64,000 nt of DNA, from the NCBI GenBank assembly GCA_900546265.1, contig URCA01000007.1, positions 62,001-126,000 on the forward strand. The letters run 5' to 3'. The position numbers and the translations under genes were made by a program. Below the pieces are notes generated by a model. The model had not been told where the DNA came from and ran no database searches. It was given only the letters and a program-made list of their open reading frames with translations. Below are positions 25,374 through 33,414 of this stretch, one piece after another (position 1 is the first letter of the stretch; the number at the start of each line of letters is the position of its first letter). The stretch is from an uncultured Oscillospiraceae bacterium (GTDB lineage: Bacteria; Bacillota; Clostridia; Oscillospirales; Acutalibacteraceae).

Positions 25374-25401
25374 ATTATATACTCAAGATAAGGGATGTAA
25401 A
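25374..25401 (-). promoter_or_regulatory. promoter of the isomerase-dehydrogenase operon
   Basis: On the minus strand TTTACA (plus-strand 25396-25401), 16-bp spacer, TATAAT (25374-25379). It lies in the divergent gap shared with the AraC gene. Confidence 0.7.
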
Positions 25402-25480
25402 GGAACAAACTTGTCTTGTCGTAACAAAATATTGCGATTTGTGATAGCCTCAAAATAGCCACACATTTAGGAGGCGCGGG

Positions 25481-26314
25481 ATGCAGAAGCAGATTTATGA
25501 AAAGCATATCCATGACGATCCGGATTTTCCTTTCTTTTTTCATGTCCGCATGCAGGCGGTGCCGTATTCCCCCGACCTGTTTCACTGGCATGAGAGCATC
25601 GAGCTGCTGTATGTCCTCGAGGGGACGCTGCGGGCCGTGTGCGGGGAGGAAGTCGTGACCGCGCGGGCGGGGGACTTGGTGATCGTGCCGCCCAACGCCC
25701 TGCACGCCGTCTGCGCGGACGGAGCCCCCGCCGTGTACCACTGCCTGATCGTGGACAAATCCTTCTCCGATGGGCTTAAGCTCTATCTGTCGGGCATGCG
25801 GTTCCGCCCCTGCGCGGCCAGCTCCGAGGCCGGGGAGCTGTTCGGGCGGATCGCGGCGGAGGTGACGGAAAAGCGGGCGCTTTACAAGCTCAGCGTGCGG
25901 TCCTATGTCATGGCCCTGCTGGTCTTTCTGTGCCGGGACTGCCGCGTCGCGGGGGAGGAGGAGCTGCCCGGGCGGGGCACTCATAAAATCGAGATGGTCA
26001 AGACCGTCATCGAATATCTACGCCTGCATTTTGGGGAGGATCTGTCCATCGAGGACCTCTGCGGGGTGGTGGGGTTCAGCAAATACTACCTGTGCCACGC
26101 GTTTCGGCAGATTACCGGCAGCACGGTGGTGGATTATCTCAACAGCCTGCGCTGCTCCCACGCGCTGCAGCTGCTGTCCTCCGGCGAATACACGGTAGGG
26201 GAATGCGCGGAAAAATGCGGGTTCCACAACCTCTCCTATTTCGCCAAGGTGTACCGCCGGTACCGGGGATGCTCCCCCTCCGATGAGCTGGGAAAGGCCT
26301 CCGTAGCCACATAA
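25481..26314 (+). CDS. AraC family transcriptional regulator
   Basis: A 277-aa regulator with an N-terminal cupin sugar-sensing domain (HWHESIELLYVLEGTLRAV and the GDLVIVPPNALHAV strand) and a C-terminal pair of helix-turn-helix motifs. The first is FGEDLSIEDLCGVVGFSKYYLCHAFRQITGSTVVDYL; the second ends in the AraC signature with FHNLSYFAKVYRRYRGCSP. Ribosome site GGAGGCG. It is divergent from the sugar isomerase/dehydrogenase pair across about 155 bp, the standard layout for a local activator of those genes. Confidence 0.93.
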   Translation: MQKQIYEKHIHDDPDFPFFFHVRMQAVPYSPDLFHWHESIELLYVLEGTLRAVCGEEVVTARAGDLVIVPPNALHAVCADGAPAVYHCLIVDKSFSDGLKLYLSGMRFRPCAASSEAGELFGRIAAEVTEKRALYKLSVRSYVMALLVFLCRDCRVAGEEELPGRGTHKIEMVKTVIEYLRLHFGEDLSIEDLCGVVGFSKYYLCHAFRQITGSTVVDYLNSLRCSHALQLLSSGEYTVGECAEKCGFHNLSYFAKVYRRYRGCSPSDELGKASVAT

Positions 26315-26319
26315 AGTCG

Positions 26320-26348
26320 AAAAAAGCGCATACAAACGGCGCTTTTTT
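26320..26348 (+). terminator. intrinsic terminator after the AraC gene
   Basis: AAAAAAGCGC and GCGCTTTTTT form a 10-bp stem with a 9-base loop, the T-run being part of the stem. Confidence 0.82.
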
Positions 26349-26385
26349 CTGCTTTTTCCTCGTTGGAGCGCTCAAAAGCGAAAAT

Positions 26386-26423
26386 TCCCGGCCCCTTTCA
26401 AACGGTTTTGAAAGGGGCCGGGA
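26386..26423. terminator. 17-bp hairpin, probable terminator of the aldo/keto reductase gene
   Basis: TCCCGGCCCCTTTCAAA pairs perfectly with its complement around CGGT. On the minus strand it is followed by AATTTTCGCTTTT, so it most likely ends the aldo/keto reductase transcript. Confidence 0.75.
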
Positions 26424-26463
26424 TTCTTCTGAGCACGATATTGCTTTTTATGACAAAGTGCGA

Positions 26464-27387
26464 TCAGGGCAGGACATTTCCGGCGGCCCGGTATATCGCG
26501 TACCATTCCGGCCGGGTGAGCTCGACGTCATAGGCGGCGGCGATGTCCTTCAGACGCTCCGGCTTGGTGGTGCCGACGATGGGCTGCATCCCGGCGGGAT
26601 GACGGAGAATCCAGGCAATCACCAGGGCCTGGGCGGAGATGCCCTTCTGGGCCGCCAGCTCGCCAAGGGCCTGGTTCAGCGCGGGGAACTGGGGGTTATC
26701 CAGGTACACGCCCTCGAAAAAGCCGTACTGATAGGGGGACCAGGGCTGGATGGTAACGCCGTTCAGGCGGCAATACTCCAGCAGGCCTCCGTCGTGGTCG
26801 ACGGAGGGCGGGTTGGTCATGTTGACGTTGAGGCCGCTGTCGATCATGCCGGTGTGCATGGGGCCGAACTGAAGCTGGTTGAACAGGAGGGGCTGGCGCA
26901 CCGCGCGGCGCAGCAGCTCCATCTGGCCGGGGTTCTGGTTGCTCACGCCGAAATGGAGCACCTTGCCCTGGGCCTCCAGCCGATCGAAAGCCTCGGCCAC
27001 CTCCTCCGGCTCCATCAGGGTATCGGGCCGATGGAGAAGCAGCGCGTCCAGGTAATCGGTATGCAGGCGGCGCAGACTGTTATCCACCGCATCGAGAATA
27101 TGCTCCTTGGAAAAATCGAAGTAACCGGGGCAGATGCCGCATTTGCTCTGCACCCGCATCTTCCCCCGCAAGGCGGGATCCTTTTCCAGTACCCGGCCGA
27201 ACAGCTCCTCCGACCCGCCGCCGCCGTAAATATCCGCGTGATCGAAATAGGTCACGCCGCAGTCCAGGGCGGTGCGCACGAGGGCATCCGCCTGACCAAT
27301 ATCCAGCTCCGCCAGGTGCATACAGCCCAGGGCGATGGCCGAGACCTCCAGGCCGTTTTGGCCGCCCACTTGCAATGTTTTCTTCAT
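26464..27387 (-). CDS. aldo/keto reductase
   Basis: NAD(P)H-dependent carbonyl reductase of the AKR superfamily (307 aa, TIM barrel). The catalytic tetrad can be placed: Asp in TYFDHADIYG, Tyr in the same segment, Lys in VQSKCGI and His in LLHRPD. The NADPH-binding end shows IVGTTKPERL. The sequence GCMHLAEL and RLHTDYLDALLLHRPD match the group often called YdhF-like oxidoreductases. GGAAAGGAA precedes the ATG. Its 5' leader holds several nested hairpins (27410-27506). The substrate is unknown. Confidence 0.9.
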   Translation of the reverse strand: MKKTLQVGGQNGLEVSAIALGCMHLAELDIGQADALVRTALDCGVTYFDHADIYGGGGSEELFGRVLEKDPALRGKMRVQSKCGICPGYFDFSKEHILDAVDNSLRRLHTDYLDALLLHRPDTLMEPEEVAEAFDRLEAQGKVLHFGVSNQNPGQMELLRRAVRQPLLFNQLQFGPMHTGMIDSGLNVNMTNPPSVDHDGGLLEYCRLNGVTIQPWSPYQYGFFEGVYLDNPQFPALNQALGELAAQKGISAQALVIAWILRHPAGMQPIVGTTKPERLKDIAAAYDVELTRPEWYAIYRAAGNVLP

Positions 27388-27409
27388 TCTAATGACTCAT
27401 TCCTTTCCA

Positions 27410-27506
27410 GAAACCGGGGAATTGTGCCGGTTTCGCTTGCGAAATTCCCGCCTTTGGCGGGAAAGGCACAAAACCCGTTTGAAAGAAAGGCATTCGCCTT
27501 TCTTTT
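27410..27506. repeat. cluster of nested hairpins upstream of the aldo/keto reductase gene
   Basis: Overlapping inverted repeats: GAAACCGG/CCGGTTTC (27410-27434), TTGTGCC/GGCACAA (27423-27471) enclosing TTCCCGCC/GGCGGGAA (27445-27463), and AAAGAAAGGC/GCCTTTCTTT (about 27484-27506). Several are mutually exclusive, as in attenuators or stacked terminators. Confidence 0.5.
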
Positions 27507-27538
27507 ATACGTTTTGTAATAACAGCCTGTAAGTTTAC

Positions 27539-27564
27539 AAAATCCCGCCAAACGGCGGGATTTT
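27539..27564 (-). terminator. intrinsic terminator after the DUF4870 gene
   Basis: AAAATCCCGCC and GGCGGGATTTT around a 4-base loop; the minus strand continues TTTTGTAAACTT. Confidence 0.85.
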
Positions 27565-27570
27565 GGCTTC

Positions 27571-27909
27571 TTATTTGATAAAGGTGAAGAGCTTGCCGAT
27601 AACCGGCAGGGGCGTCCGCTCGCCCTTGGCGGCGTGGACGATGCCCAGGATGACCATAGCCGCCACCAGCAGCCACAGCAGGGTGGCAATCAGGCTGAAC
27701 ACCCAGCCCACAAACGGAATCCAGTGGAAAACGCCCAGAATGGAGGCGACAATGCTGACCGCGATGTCGAAGATGCAGAGGATAATGCCCTGATTGGTAT
27801 GAAATTTCACATCCTCGTTGTCCTTCTCGACGAAGAAGCCCAGGATAAACAGGATGCCGATATAATCCAGGATGGTAATCAGCTTGACGGTGGAATTGTT
27901 ATTGTTCAT
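27571..27909 (-). CDS. DUF4870-like small membrane protein
   Basis: A 112-aa protein with three or four membrane helices and the features of the DUF4870/Tic20-like family: a short polar start, a helix with DYIGILFILGFF, the signature DVKFHTNQGIIL (polar helix with Phe-His-x-x-Gln-Gly), then two further helices and a GIVHAAKGERTPLPVIG segment. The function of the family is unknown; the fold resembles protein-translocation Tic20. AAAGGAGC lies upstream of the ATG. It is flanked by a terminator, and 50 bases separate it from the rhaM-like gene upstream on the same strand. Confidence 0.82.
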   Translation of the reverse strand: MNNNNSTVKLITILDYIGILFILGFFVEKDNEDVKFHTNQGIILCIFDIAVSIVASILGVFHWIPFVGWVFSLIATLLWLLVAAMVILGIVHAAKGERTPLPVIGKLFTFIK

Positions 27910-27959
27910 AGTCGCAGCGCTCCTTTATCCAATATGTATAATAAGCCGGAAATATACCG

Positions 27960-28277
27960 TTAAGGGAGAAAGAAAACCTGCTCTAGGCGGGGCTGGGCGC
28001 CGGTGCAGGGGTCCATCTCCATGACCATGACGTCCTTCATATACGCGTTCCAGCGATCCACCACCGGGCTGCCGGCCTGCACGCGGGCAGCGTATTCCAC
28101 CCCTTTTTCACACTCGTAATAGCCGAACAGGTCGTTGCCCACGTTCCAGATGGTGTAATTGGAAATGCCGGCCTCTTTCAGCACGGCCTTAAGCTCTGGC
28201 CACAGCGCAGCATGGCGGCGTTTGTATTCCTCCAGCTGGCCGTCCAGCACCTGGGCCTTCCAGGCATAACGCTCCAT
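27960..28277 (-). CDS. rhaM: L-rhamnose mutarotase
   Basis: A 105-aa dimeric alpha/beta-barrel enzyme that interconverts alpha and beta anomers of L-rhamnose (and related 6-deoxy or fucose-type sugars). It shows the family blocks KRRHAALWPELKAVLKEAGI (His22 region, catalytic), NYTIWNVGNDLFGYYE and the final [26 protein letters not shown] precedes the ATG. No other rhamnose genes (rhaA, rhaB, rhaD) lie nearby, so it is an orphan here. The possible alternative is L-fucose mutarotase activity. Confidence 0.9.
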   Translation of the reverse strand: MERYAWKAQVLDGQLEEYKRRHAALWPELKAVLKEAGISNYTIWNVGNDLFGYYECEKGVEYAARVQAGSPVVDRWNAYMKDVMVMEMDPCTGAQPRLEQVFFLP

Positions 28278-28400
28278 AGGTCATCTCTCCTTACCTTTCA
28301 ATGGAATTATTATAGCAGGTTTGCCGCCAAAAAGAAACGGGGGAATGTAAATTCCGGGTGAACTTCCTCTTAAGATTTTCGGGCGGACGGCGCAAAACGC

Positions 28401-28440
28401 CAGGAACCCCGAGCGGCCTAGGGCCGCCCGGGGTTCCTGT
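28401..28440 (-). terminator. intrinsic terminator after the alcohol dehydrogenase gene
   Basis: CAGGAACCCCG and CGGGGTTCCTG form the main stem, with an inner CGGCC/GGGCCG; the minus strand then reads GCGTTTTGCG. Confidence 0.75.
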
Positions 28441-28466
28441 ATTCTATGGGCTTATGGGGGGGGCAA

Positions 28467-29636
28467 TTAGAAGGTGACGTCGGTGCCGTAGTACGCGCAG
28501 GTCAGGACACCGAGCATCTCCTCGTCGCTGACCGGACGGGGATTGGAGGCGGTGCAGGGATCCAGCACCGCGTTGTGGGCGATGGCCTGGCAGTGGGCCT
28601 TGAAGTCTTCCTCGGACACGCCGTTCGCCTGGTAGGTCTGGGCGATACCCAGCTTGGCGTTCATGGCGCGGACGGCCTCGACCAAAGAATCGGTCAGCTG
28701 TTTATCGGTGGCGCCGGGCAGGCCCAGCGCGCGGGCGATCTGCGCGTAACGGGACATGCAGACGCGGGAGTTGAACTGGATCACGCTGGGCAGCAGGATG
28801 GCGTTGCAGCAGCCATGAGGAATGTGGAAAATCGCGCCCGTCTTATGGGCCAGGCTATGCGCGATGCCCAGCAGGGCGTTGGAGAAGGCCATGCCGGCCA
28901 GGCACTGGGCGATATGCATGGCGCCCCGGGCTTCCTTGTCGCCATGGTAGGAATCGATCAGGTTGTCAAACACCGAGGAAATCGCCTGGAGGGCCAGGGG
29001 ATCGGAGAACTCCGACCGGGCGGTGGCCACATAGGCCTCAATAGCGTGCGTCAGCGCGTCCATGCCGGTGTGGGCGGTGAGGGTCTTCGGCATGGTCTGG
29101 GGAATATCGGTATCCAGGACAGCCACATCGGGGGTGATTTCAAAATCAGCGAGCGGGTACTTGATACCGGTGGAATAATCGGTGATGACCGAGAACGCCG
29201 TCACCTCAGAGGCGGTGCCGCTGGTGGAGGGCACGGCCACGAAGATAGCCTTGGTGCGCAGGCGGGGCAGGGAGAAGGGCTCTTTGATGTCGTCAAAGGT
29301 TTTCTCCGGGTACTCATAGAACACCCACATGGCCTTGGCGGCGTCCATGGGTGAGCCGCCGCCGATGGCGACGATGACATCCGGCTCGAATTCCCGCATG
29401 GCCTTGGCGCCGTCATACACCCGCTCGATGGAGGGATCGGGCTCCACGCCGTCGTACAGCCGGGTTTGCAGGCCCGCGGCCTTCAGGATATCCTCCAGCT
29501 TCTGCAGAAAGCCGGTCTTTTTCATGGAGCTGCCGCCGGTGACGATGAATGCCTTCTTGTAGCCTTTGAGATTTTTCAGTTCCTCCATAGCGCCGGGACC
29601 AAAGTACAAATCGCGGGGTAACGTGAAGCGTGCCAT
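28467..29636 (-). CDS. iron-containing alcohol dehydrogenase
   Basis: Group III (Fe2+-dependent) NAD(P)H alcohol dehydrogenase, 389 aa, which regenerates NAD+ by reducing aldehydes such as acetaldehyde or butyraldehyde during fermentation. The nucleotide-binding GGGSPMDAAK, the PSTSGTASEVT motif and the metal-binding histidine segments (HTGMDALTHAIEA, GIAHSLAHKTGAIFHIPHG) are all present. TAAGGAGGA precedes the ATG. The promoter region carries two Rex-like operator boxes, which fits redox control of a fermentative dehydrogenase. Confidence 0.95.
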   Translation of the reverse strand: MARFTLPRDLYFGPGAMEELKNLKGYKKAFIVTGGSSMKKTGFLQKLEDILKAAGLQTRLYDGVEPDPSIERVYDGAKAMREFEPDVIVAIGGGSPMDAAKAMWVFYEYPEKTFDDIKEPFSLPRLRTKAIFVAVPSTSGTASEVTAFSVITDYSTGIKYPLADFEITPDVAVLDTDIPQTMPKTLTAHTGMDALTHAIEAYVATARSEFSDPLALQAISSVFDNLIDSYHGDKEARGAMHIAQCLAGMAFSNALLGIAHSLAHKTGAIFHIPHGCCNAILLPSVIQFNSRVCMSRYAQIARALGLPGATDKQLTDSLVEAVRAMNAKLGIAQTYQANGVSEEDFKAHCQAIAHNAVLDPCTASNPRPVSDEEMLGVLTCAYYGTDVTF

Positions 29637-29681
29637 AAGCGAACGTCCTCCTTATGTATGATAGTTTATCGGTCGATCGAG

Positions 29682-29699
29682 TCGTTAATAATTTAACAA
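29682..29699. promoter_or_regulatory. Rex-like operator, box 1
   Basis: On the minus strand TTGTTAA-ATTA-TTAACGA, one base off the clostridial Rex consensus TTGTTAAnnnnTTAACAA. It lies downstream of the -10, between promoter and start codon of the alcohol dehydrogenase. Confidence 0.65.
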
Positions 29700-29705
29700 C
29701 TCAAT

Positions 29706-29723
29706 TTGTTATTATTTTAACAC
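29706..29723. promoter_or_regulatory. Rex-like operator, box 2, overlapping the -10
   Basis: On the minus strand GTGTTAA-AATA-ATAACAA matches 12 of 14 consensus positions of TTGTTAAnnnnTTAACAA. Its centre lies 24 bp from box 1, and it covers the promoter -10. Confidence 0.55.
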
Positions 29724-29742
29724 TCTCTAGAAAAAATTGCAA
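29714..29742 (-). promoter_or_regulatory. promoter of the iron alcohol dehydrogenase gene
   Basis: On the minus strand TTGCAA (plus-strand 29737-29742), 17-bp spacer, TAAAAT (29714-29719) with a TG extension. The -10 is inside Rex-like box 2. Confidence 0.65.
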
Positions 29743-29853
29743 GCGGTTGACACACTATTAAAAATTTTTTCACAATTGTATGTCAAGGCGATCCGGAGAG
29801 ACGAGGGAAGGAGCGTGAAAATACGGCAGGGTTCAAAGACTGTTCACTATTAT

Positions 29854-29933
29854 CATAAAAATATTTATTAAGATTGTGGAAACGATGTTGAAATTATTTA
29901 TTAATTGGAGTATTCTATGGATATACCACTTTT
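29854..29933 (+). repeat. promoter module copy A (with -35/-10)
   Basis: This 80-bp segment is about 75-80% identical, with a single 1-bp gap, to 34181-34259. It contains TTGAAA (29888-29893), a 17-bp spacer and TATTCT (29911-29916), the promoter of the 1130-aa secreted protein gene. The rest of the 29637-30017 gap holds the divergent adh promoter and no gene. Confidence 0.7.
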
Positions 29934-30017
29934 TAGAAAACATGTAATATATGTGTAATTCCCTTCGGCCCTGTTAATTGAGTCGGAGAGAAAAATAAAG
30001 ATGAGGAAGGGTAAAAC

Positions 30018-33000
30018 ATGAAAAAGACCGGCAAAACACGACGCACCCGTTGGCTTTCCTGCATGGTTACGCTTTCCCTGTGCCTTGGCTCCCTGGGGGC
30101 CGCGGGAGCGGCGCCAACCAAAGCGGAGCCAGAACTATCCACCGGCGGTCACCCCCTGATAGCAGCGGCGTCTGTTCCAGAGACGGTGCGGGAGCTGATC
30201 GGCCTGGAGGCGGACGCGCCGCAAAAGGTGGTGCAGACCGACAATCTCTATGAGATTCTAACGGAAAGCGAGGACGGCTCGGGACAGGGAACCCTGTTCG
30301 CGGCGCCGGTCAAGTACATCGACGAGGACGGCCAAGCCCAATTCATTGATTCCTCCATTGTTCCCAAGGGGTTTTTCCGTTCCCTGCTCCAAAGCTATAC
30401 CTATACAAACGCCGCCAACAGTGTCCAGGTGGAATATTCGAAGGACAGCGCCAAGGGCGTCCGCCTGAACGGCGGCGTCATCATGGCGGTAGCCGACACA
30501 AAGCAGCCGGACGACATGCCGGGGTTTGTGCGGGAGGAGGCGGGAAAGGACGACGTATTCGTCTATCCCCAGGCGTTCGGCCCCGACACCTATGTAGAAT
30601 ACAGCAACACGGCGGGAGGCGTGAAGGAAAACATCGTCCTTGAGAAAAACGTGGGGCGCAACGAGTTCGCTTTCACCCTGGAAACCGCCACCCACACGCC
30701 GGTGCTGAGCGCCGACAACACCAGCATCACCCTGGTCAGCAAGACGAATCCAGGCGAGGGAGACTATCTCATATCCTCCCTATACGTCTATGATTCTTAT
30801 CAGCCGGACGGAACGGAAACAGCAGAAGATTTCCGGCATTATACCGAGGACTGTCTTTACCGTCTGGAGGCTGTGGAGGAGTCTGTCTACAAAATCACGG
30901 CCGTGGTATCCCAGGCGTTTTTAAATCATCCGGAGACGGTGTATCCGGTAGTGATCGATCCTACGGTGTCCGGCACAGCCAGCACCATGGACGACGCTTT
31001 CATCAGCCCGACCGTCACCGGCGCTTCCAACTACAAGGCCTCTTATCTGCGGGTAGGTAAGAACGGCAACGACCACTACGCGTACCTGCGATTCGGCAAC
31101 CTGCCAAGCAAGCCGGCCAACGTGGATGTGTCTTCCGCCACCCTGAAGCTGACCTACCGGCCCAATCAAACGACCGGCGGGGTATTAGACTGCTATTACG
31201 TAGGGTCAAGCTGGGTAGGAAAGGATCTGACATGGAACAATCAGCCGTCACGATACGCCCCCGGCAGCACCTACGATCCCCAAGGCCGTAATTATTCCAT
31301 CGCGTCCTTCGACGTGGCCACCCACTTGCAAAACTGGACCAACGGCGGGTATAATAACTATGGGCTGTGTATCTCGTACAACAACCTGAGCATGAACGAC
31401 TACAACAGCGTCTATTCCTCCGACGGACCGGCGGCCAGCGTCCCCCGCATTGAGTACAGCTATACCGGCGCGTACGGTGCGACCAGCGGGATTAGCAGCG
31501 GAACCATTTATTATCTGCGCAATGTTCGAAGCGGGAAGTATATGGATGTGCAGGGCGGAGGAACCAACGTTGTCCAGTATAGTTTCCATGGTGACGCCAA
31601 TCAACAATGGAAATTTGTATACGCGGGAGACGGGTATTATTCTATTATTCCCGTGTTTAAGCCTGGTTTGCGATTAGATGTCGGGAATGCTAATGATATT
31701 AATGGAACCAATATTGGTATTCATCAAGATAATGGGTCCAATGCACAGAAATTCCGTGTACTGCCCTGCGCCGGTGACTGTTATCGTTTGCTTCCAAAAA
31801 TTAGCACAAAGAAAGTAGTCGAAGTAGCGGGGGGAAGCAGCGAAAACAGCGCCAATGTACGCATATGGGATTACGGGCCAGCACGACAGCATGAGTGGTA
31901 TATTGAAAAGGTCAGCACAAAATTAAACGGTTACAAAACATTTTCAGCCTTTGATGTCGGTGACAGCTCTGAGAACGAAATTGGAGTTATTCAGAATCTT
32001 TTTAAAGGATTAGGATATAAACAAGTATGTGCCCTAGATAATAAAAATGGATATATACCTGCTCAAACGATTAAAGATGTCGGCTCCTACTCAGATTTTA
32101 TTTACATGAACGGTCATGGGGGAGCATACACGAATATGTGGATTCAAGATTCCACCAAGGCCATAAAAGAATATCTATGTGCAGATGTTTCTGCTTATTC
32201 CGGTACAGATCGGCCAAAGATCGGGATTGGGGCGACTTTGCTCCCGGGTTCCACCACAAAAACCAACTCATTTTGGAATCTTAAAACCAAGTGGGGTCTT
32301 TTTGCTGAATGCAATCAATTGTCCTACGATTCCTATGGAGCAGGCCCTCATTGGAATGGGTTATCCTCTGCGCAGATTTGGGCAAGGACCATGCTAGGTG
32401 ATGGACAGAGAGTTCACGGGTATTTAGGATACTATACTCAAGCGCCATCAGCTGCACCTCATTATAAAACCTTGGATTTTTTTGCGCAAAGAGCTCGTCA
32501 AGGACAGCCAATTGTTTCAGCATGGACAGGCGCTCATATGGATTATTTTAATCAGTATTCTACGAGAATTAATTACGCCTGTATTTATCACACAGCTAAC
32601 ATTAGCGATACATTTAACTCGTTCACAGCCAGTACGCCAAACGGTTCCAACTATGAAATCGGACTCATGAGTCGTGTGAAAAATAAAACGCTGATGAAGA
32701 CAGCAACCGCTACTGCTAAATCTATCGATCAAGTAAAGGATTCGTTTACTTTAAAAAACCGTTCTTTTTCTTCGTCACAAAAGAAACTAATTTCCCAAAA
32801 GCTGCTAAGCGCCAGAAGCAACGCTAAATTAAATATTCAAGAAGATGGTCGTTTATCATATCAAAGTGGTTTATCATGCATAGATGGCACGATTACAGAA
32901 TACTCTCTAACTGATGAGCAGGCCATAGCCATTGCCATTCAGAAACTCACAGACCTTGGTCTTATGCCCACAACTGATTATCGTGCTGTTGTCGATCGTA

Positions 33001-33410
33001 TGGAAATACGACTTTTAAATTCCCCTGACTTGTCTTTCAGTGCGCCGAAAACAGTTGAGTATACTGTTCGCTTTTATAAAACTTATCGAGGTATTGATAT
33101 TGTTACAAATGAGGGGGATGGCATTACTTTACGTTTTAATAAAAATGGATTCTCAGATATAAACTACTATTGGAGGGATATTTTAGAAACCAATTCTAAA
33201 CTGTCTCATATTTCCATTCAAAAGGAATCAGCAATTACTGCTTTTCAACGGGACTACCCGGTTGAAGCTCAAAACGCCCCCTATGTCTCGCAAGCATTTG
33301 TAATGGAAAATGGTGTCTTAAAACGTGCTTGGGTAGTAGGAACCGAGCCAGATTATGTGAATGCTGAATTTTTTGATATGGAAACAGGCGATCATCTACT
33401 GAAAGGCTGA
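30018..33410 (+). CDS. secreted multidomain protein: DNRLRE-like, ricin-type lectin and caspase-like domains
   Basis: An 1130-aa exported protein. Residues 1-32 form a signal peptide (basic RTRR, hydrophobic core, AAGAAP cleavage region). Residues 33-310 are a beta-rich region often found before DNRLRE domains. About 316-483 is a DNRLRE-like beta-sandwich (AYLRFGNLP, SATLKLTY, WNNQPS). About 495-633 is a ricin-type beta-trefoil (repeated YYLRNVRSGKYMDV and QQWKF/QKFRV/HEWYI). About 640-885 resembles DUF6345: a hydrophobic strand with NGHGG (H700) and a second strand with ECNQLS (C765), the His-Gly and Cys layout of clan CD (caspase/gingipain) peptidases. About 890-1130 is a PepSY/FTP-like tail. 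Base composition becomes AT-rich from about 31560. No sortase signal or membrane anchor is seen, so it is probably released or wall-bound by its lectin. Confidence 0.82.
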   Translation: MKKTGKTRRTRWLSCMVTLSLCLGSLGAAGAAPTKAEPELSTGGHPLIAAASVPETVRELIGLEADAPQKVVQTDNLYEILTESEDGSGQGTLFAAPVKYIDEDGQAQFIDSSIVPKGFFRSLLQSYTYTNAANSVQVEYSKDSAKGVRLNGGVIMAVADTKQPDDMPGFVREEAGKDDVFVYPQAFGPDTYVEYSNTAGGVKENIVLEKNVGRNEFAFTLETATHTPVLSADNTSITLVSKTNPGEGDYLISSLYVYDSYQPDGTETAEDFRHYTEDCLYRLEAVEESVYKITAVVSQAFLNHPETVYPVVIDPTVSGTASTMDDAFISPTVTGASNYKASYLRVGKNGNDHYAYLRFGNLPSKPANVDVSSATLKLTYRPNQTTGGVLDCYYVGSSWVGKDLTWNNQPSRYAPGSTYDPQGRNYSIASFDVATHLQNWTNGGYNNYGLCISYNNLSMNDYNSVYSSDGPAASVPRIEYSYTGAYGATSGISSGTIYYLRNVRSGKYMDVQGGGTNVVQYSFHGDANQQWKFVYAGDGYYSIIPVFKPGLRLDVGNANDINGTNIGIHQDNGSNAQKFRVLPCAGDCYRLLPKISTKKVVEVAGGSSENSANVRIWDYGPARQHEWYIEKVSTKLNGYKTFSAFDVGDSSENEIGVIQNLFKGLGYKQVCALDNKNGYIPAQTIKDVGSYSDFIYMNGHGGAYTNMWIQDSTKAIKEYLCADVSAYSGTDRPKIGIGATLLPGSTTKTNSFWNLKTKWGLFAECNQLSYDSYGAGPHWNGLSSAQIWARTMLGDGQRVHGYLGYYTQAPSAAPHYKTLDFFAQRARQGQPIVSAWTGAHMDYFNQYSTRINYACIYHTANISDTFNSFTASTPNGSNYEIGLMSRVKNKTLMKTATATAKSIDQVKDSFTLKNRSFSSSQKKLISQKLLSARSNAKLNIQEDGRLSYQSGLSCIDGTITEYSLTDEQAIAIAIQKLTDLGLMPTTDYRAVVDRMEIRLLNSPDLSFSAPKTVEYTVRFYKTYRGIDIVTNEGDGITLRFNKNGFSDINYYWRDILETNSKLSHISIQKESAITAFQRDYPVEAQNAPYVSQAFVMENGVLKRAWVVGTEPDYVNAEFFDMETGDHLLKG

Positions 33411-33414
33411 AATT

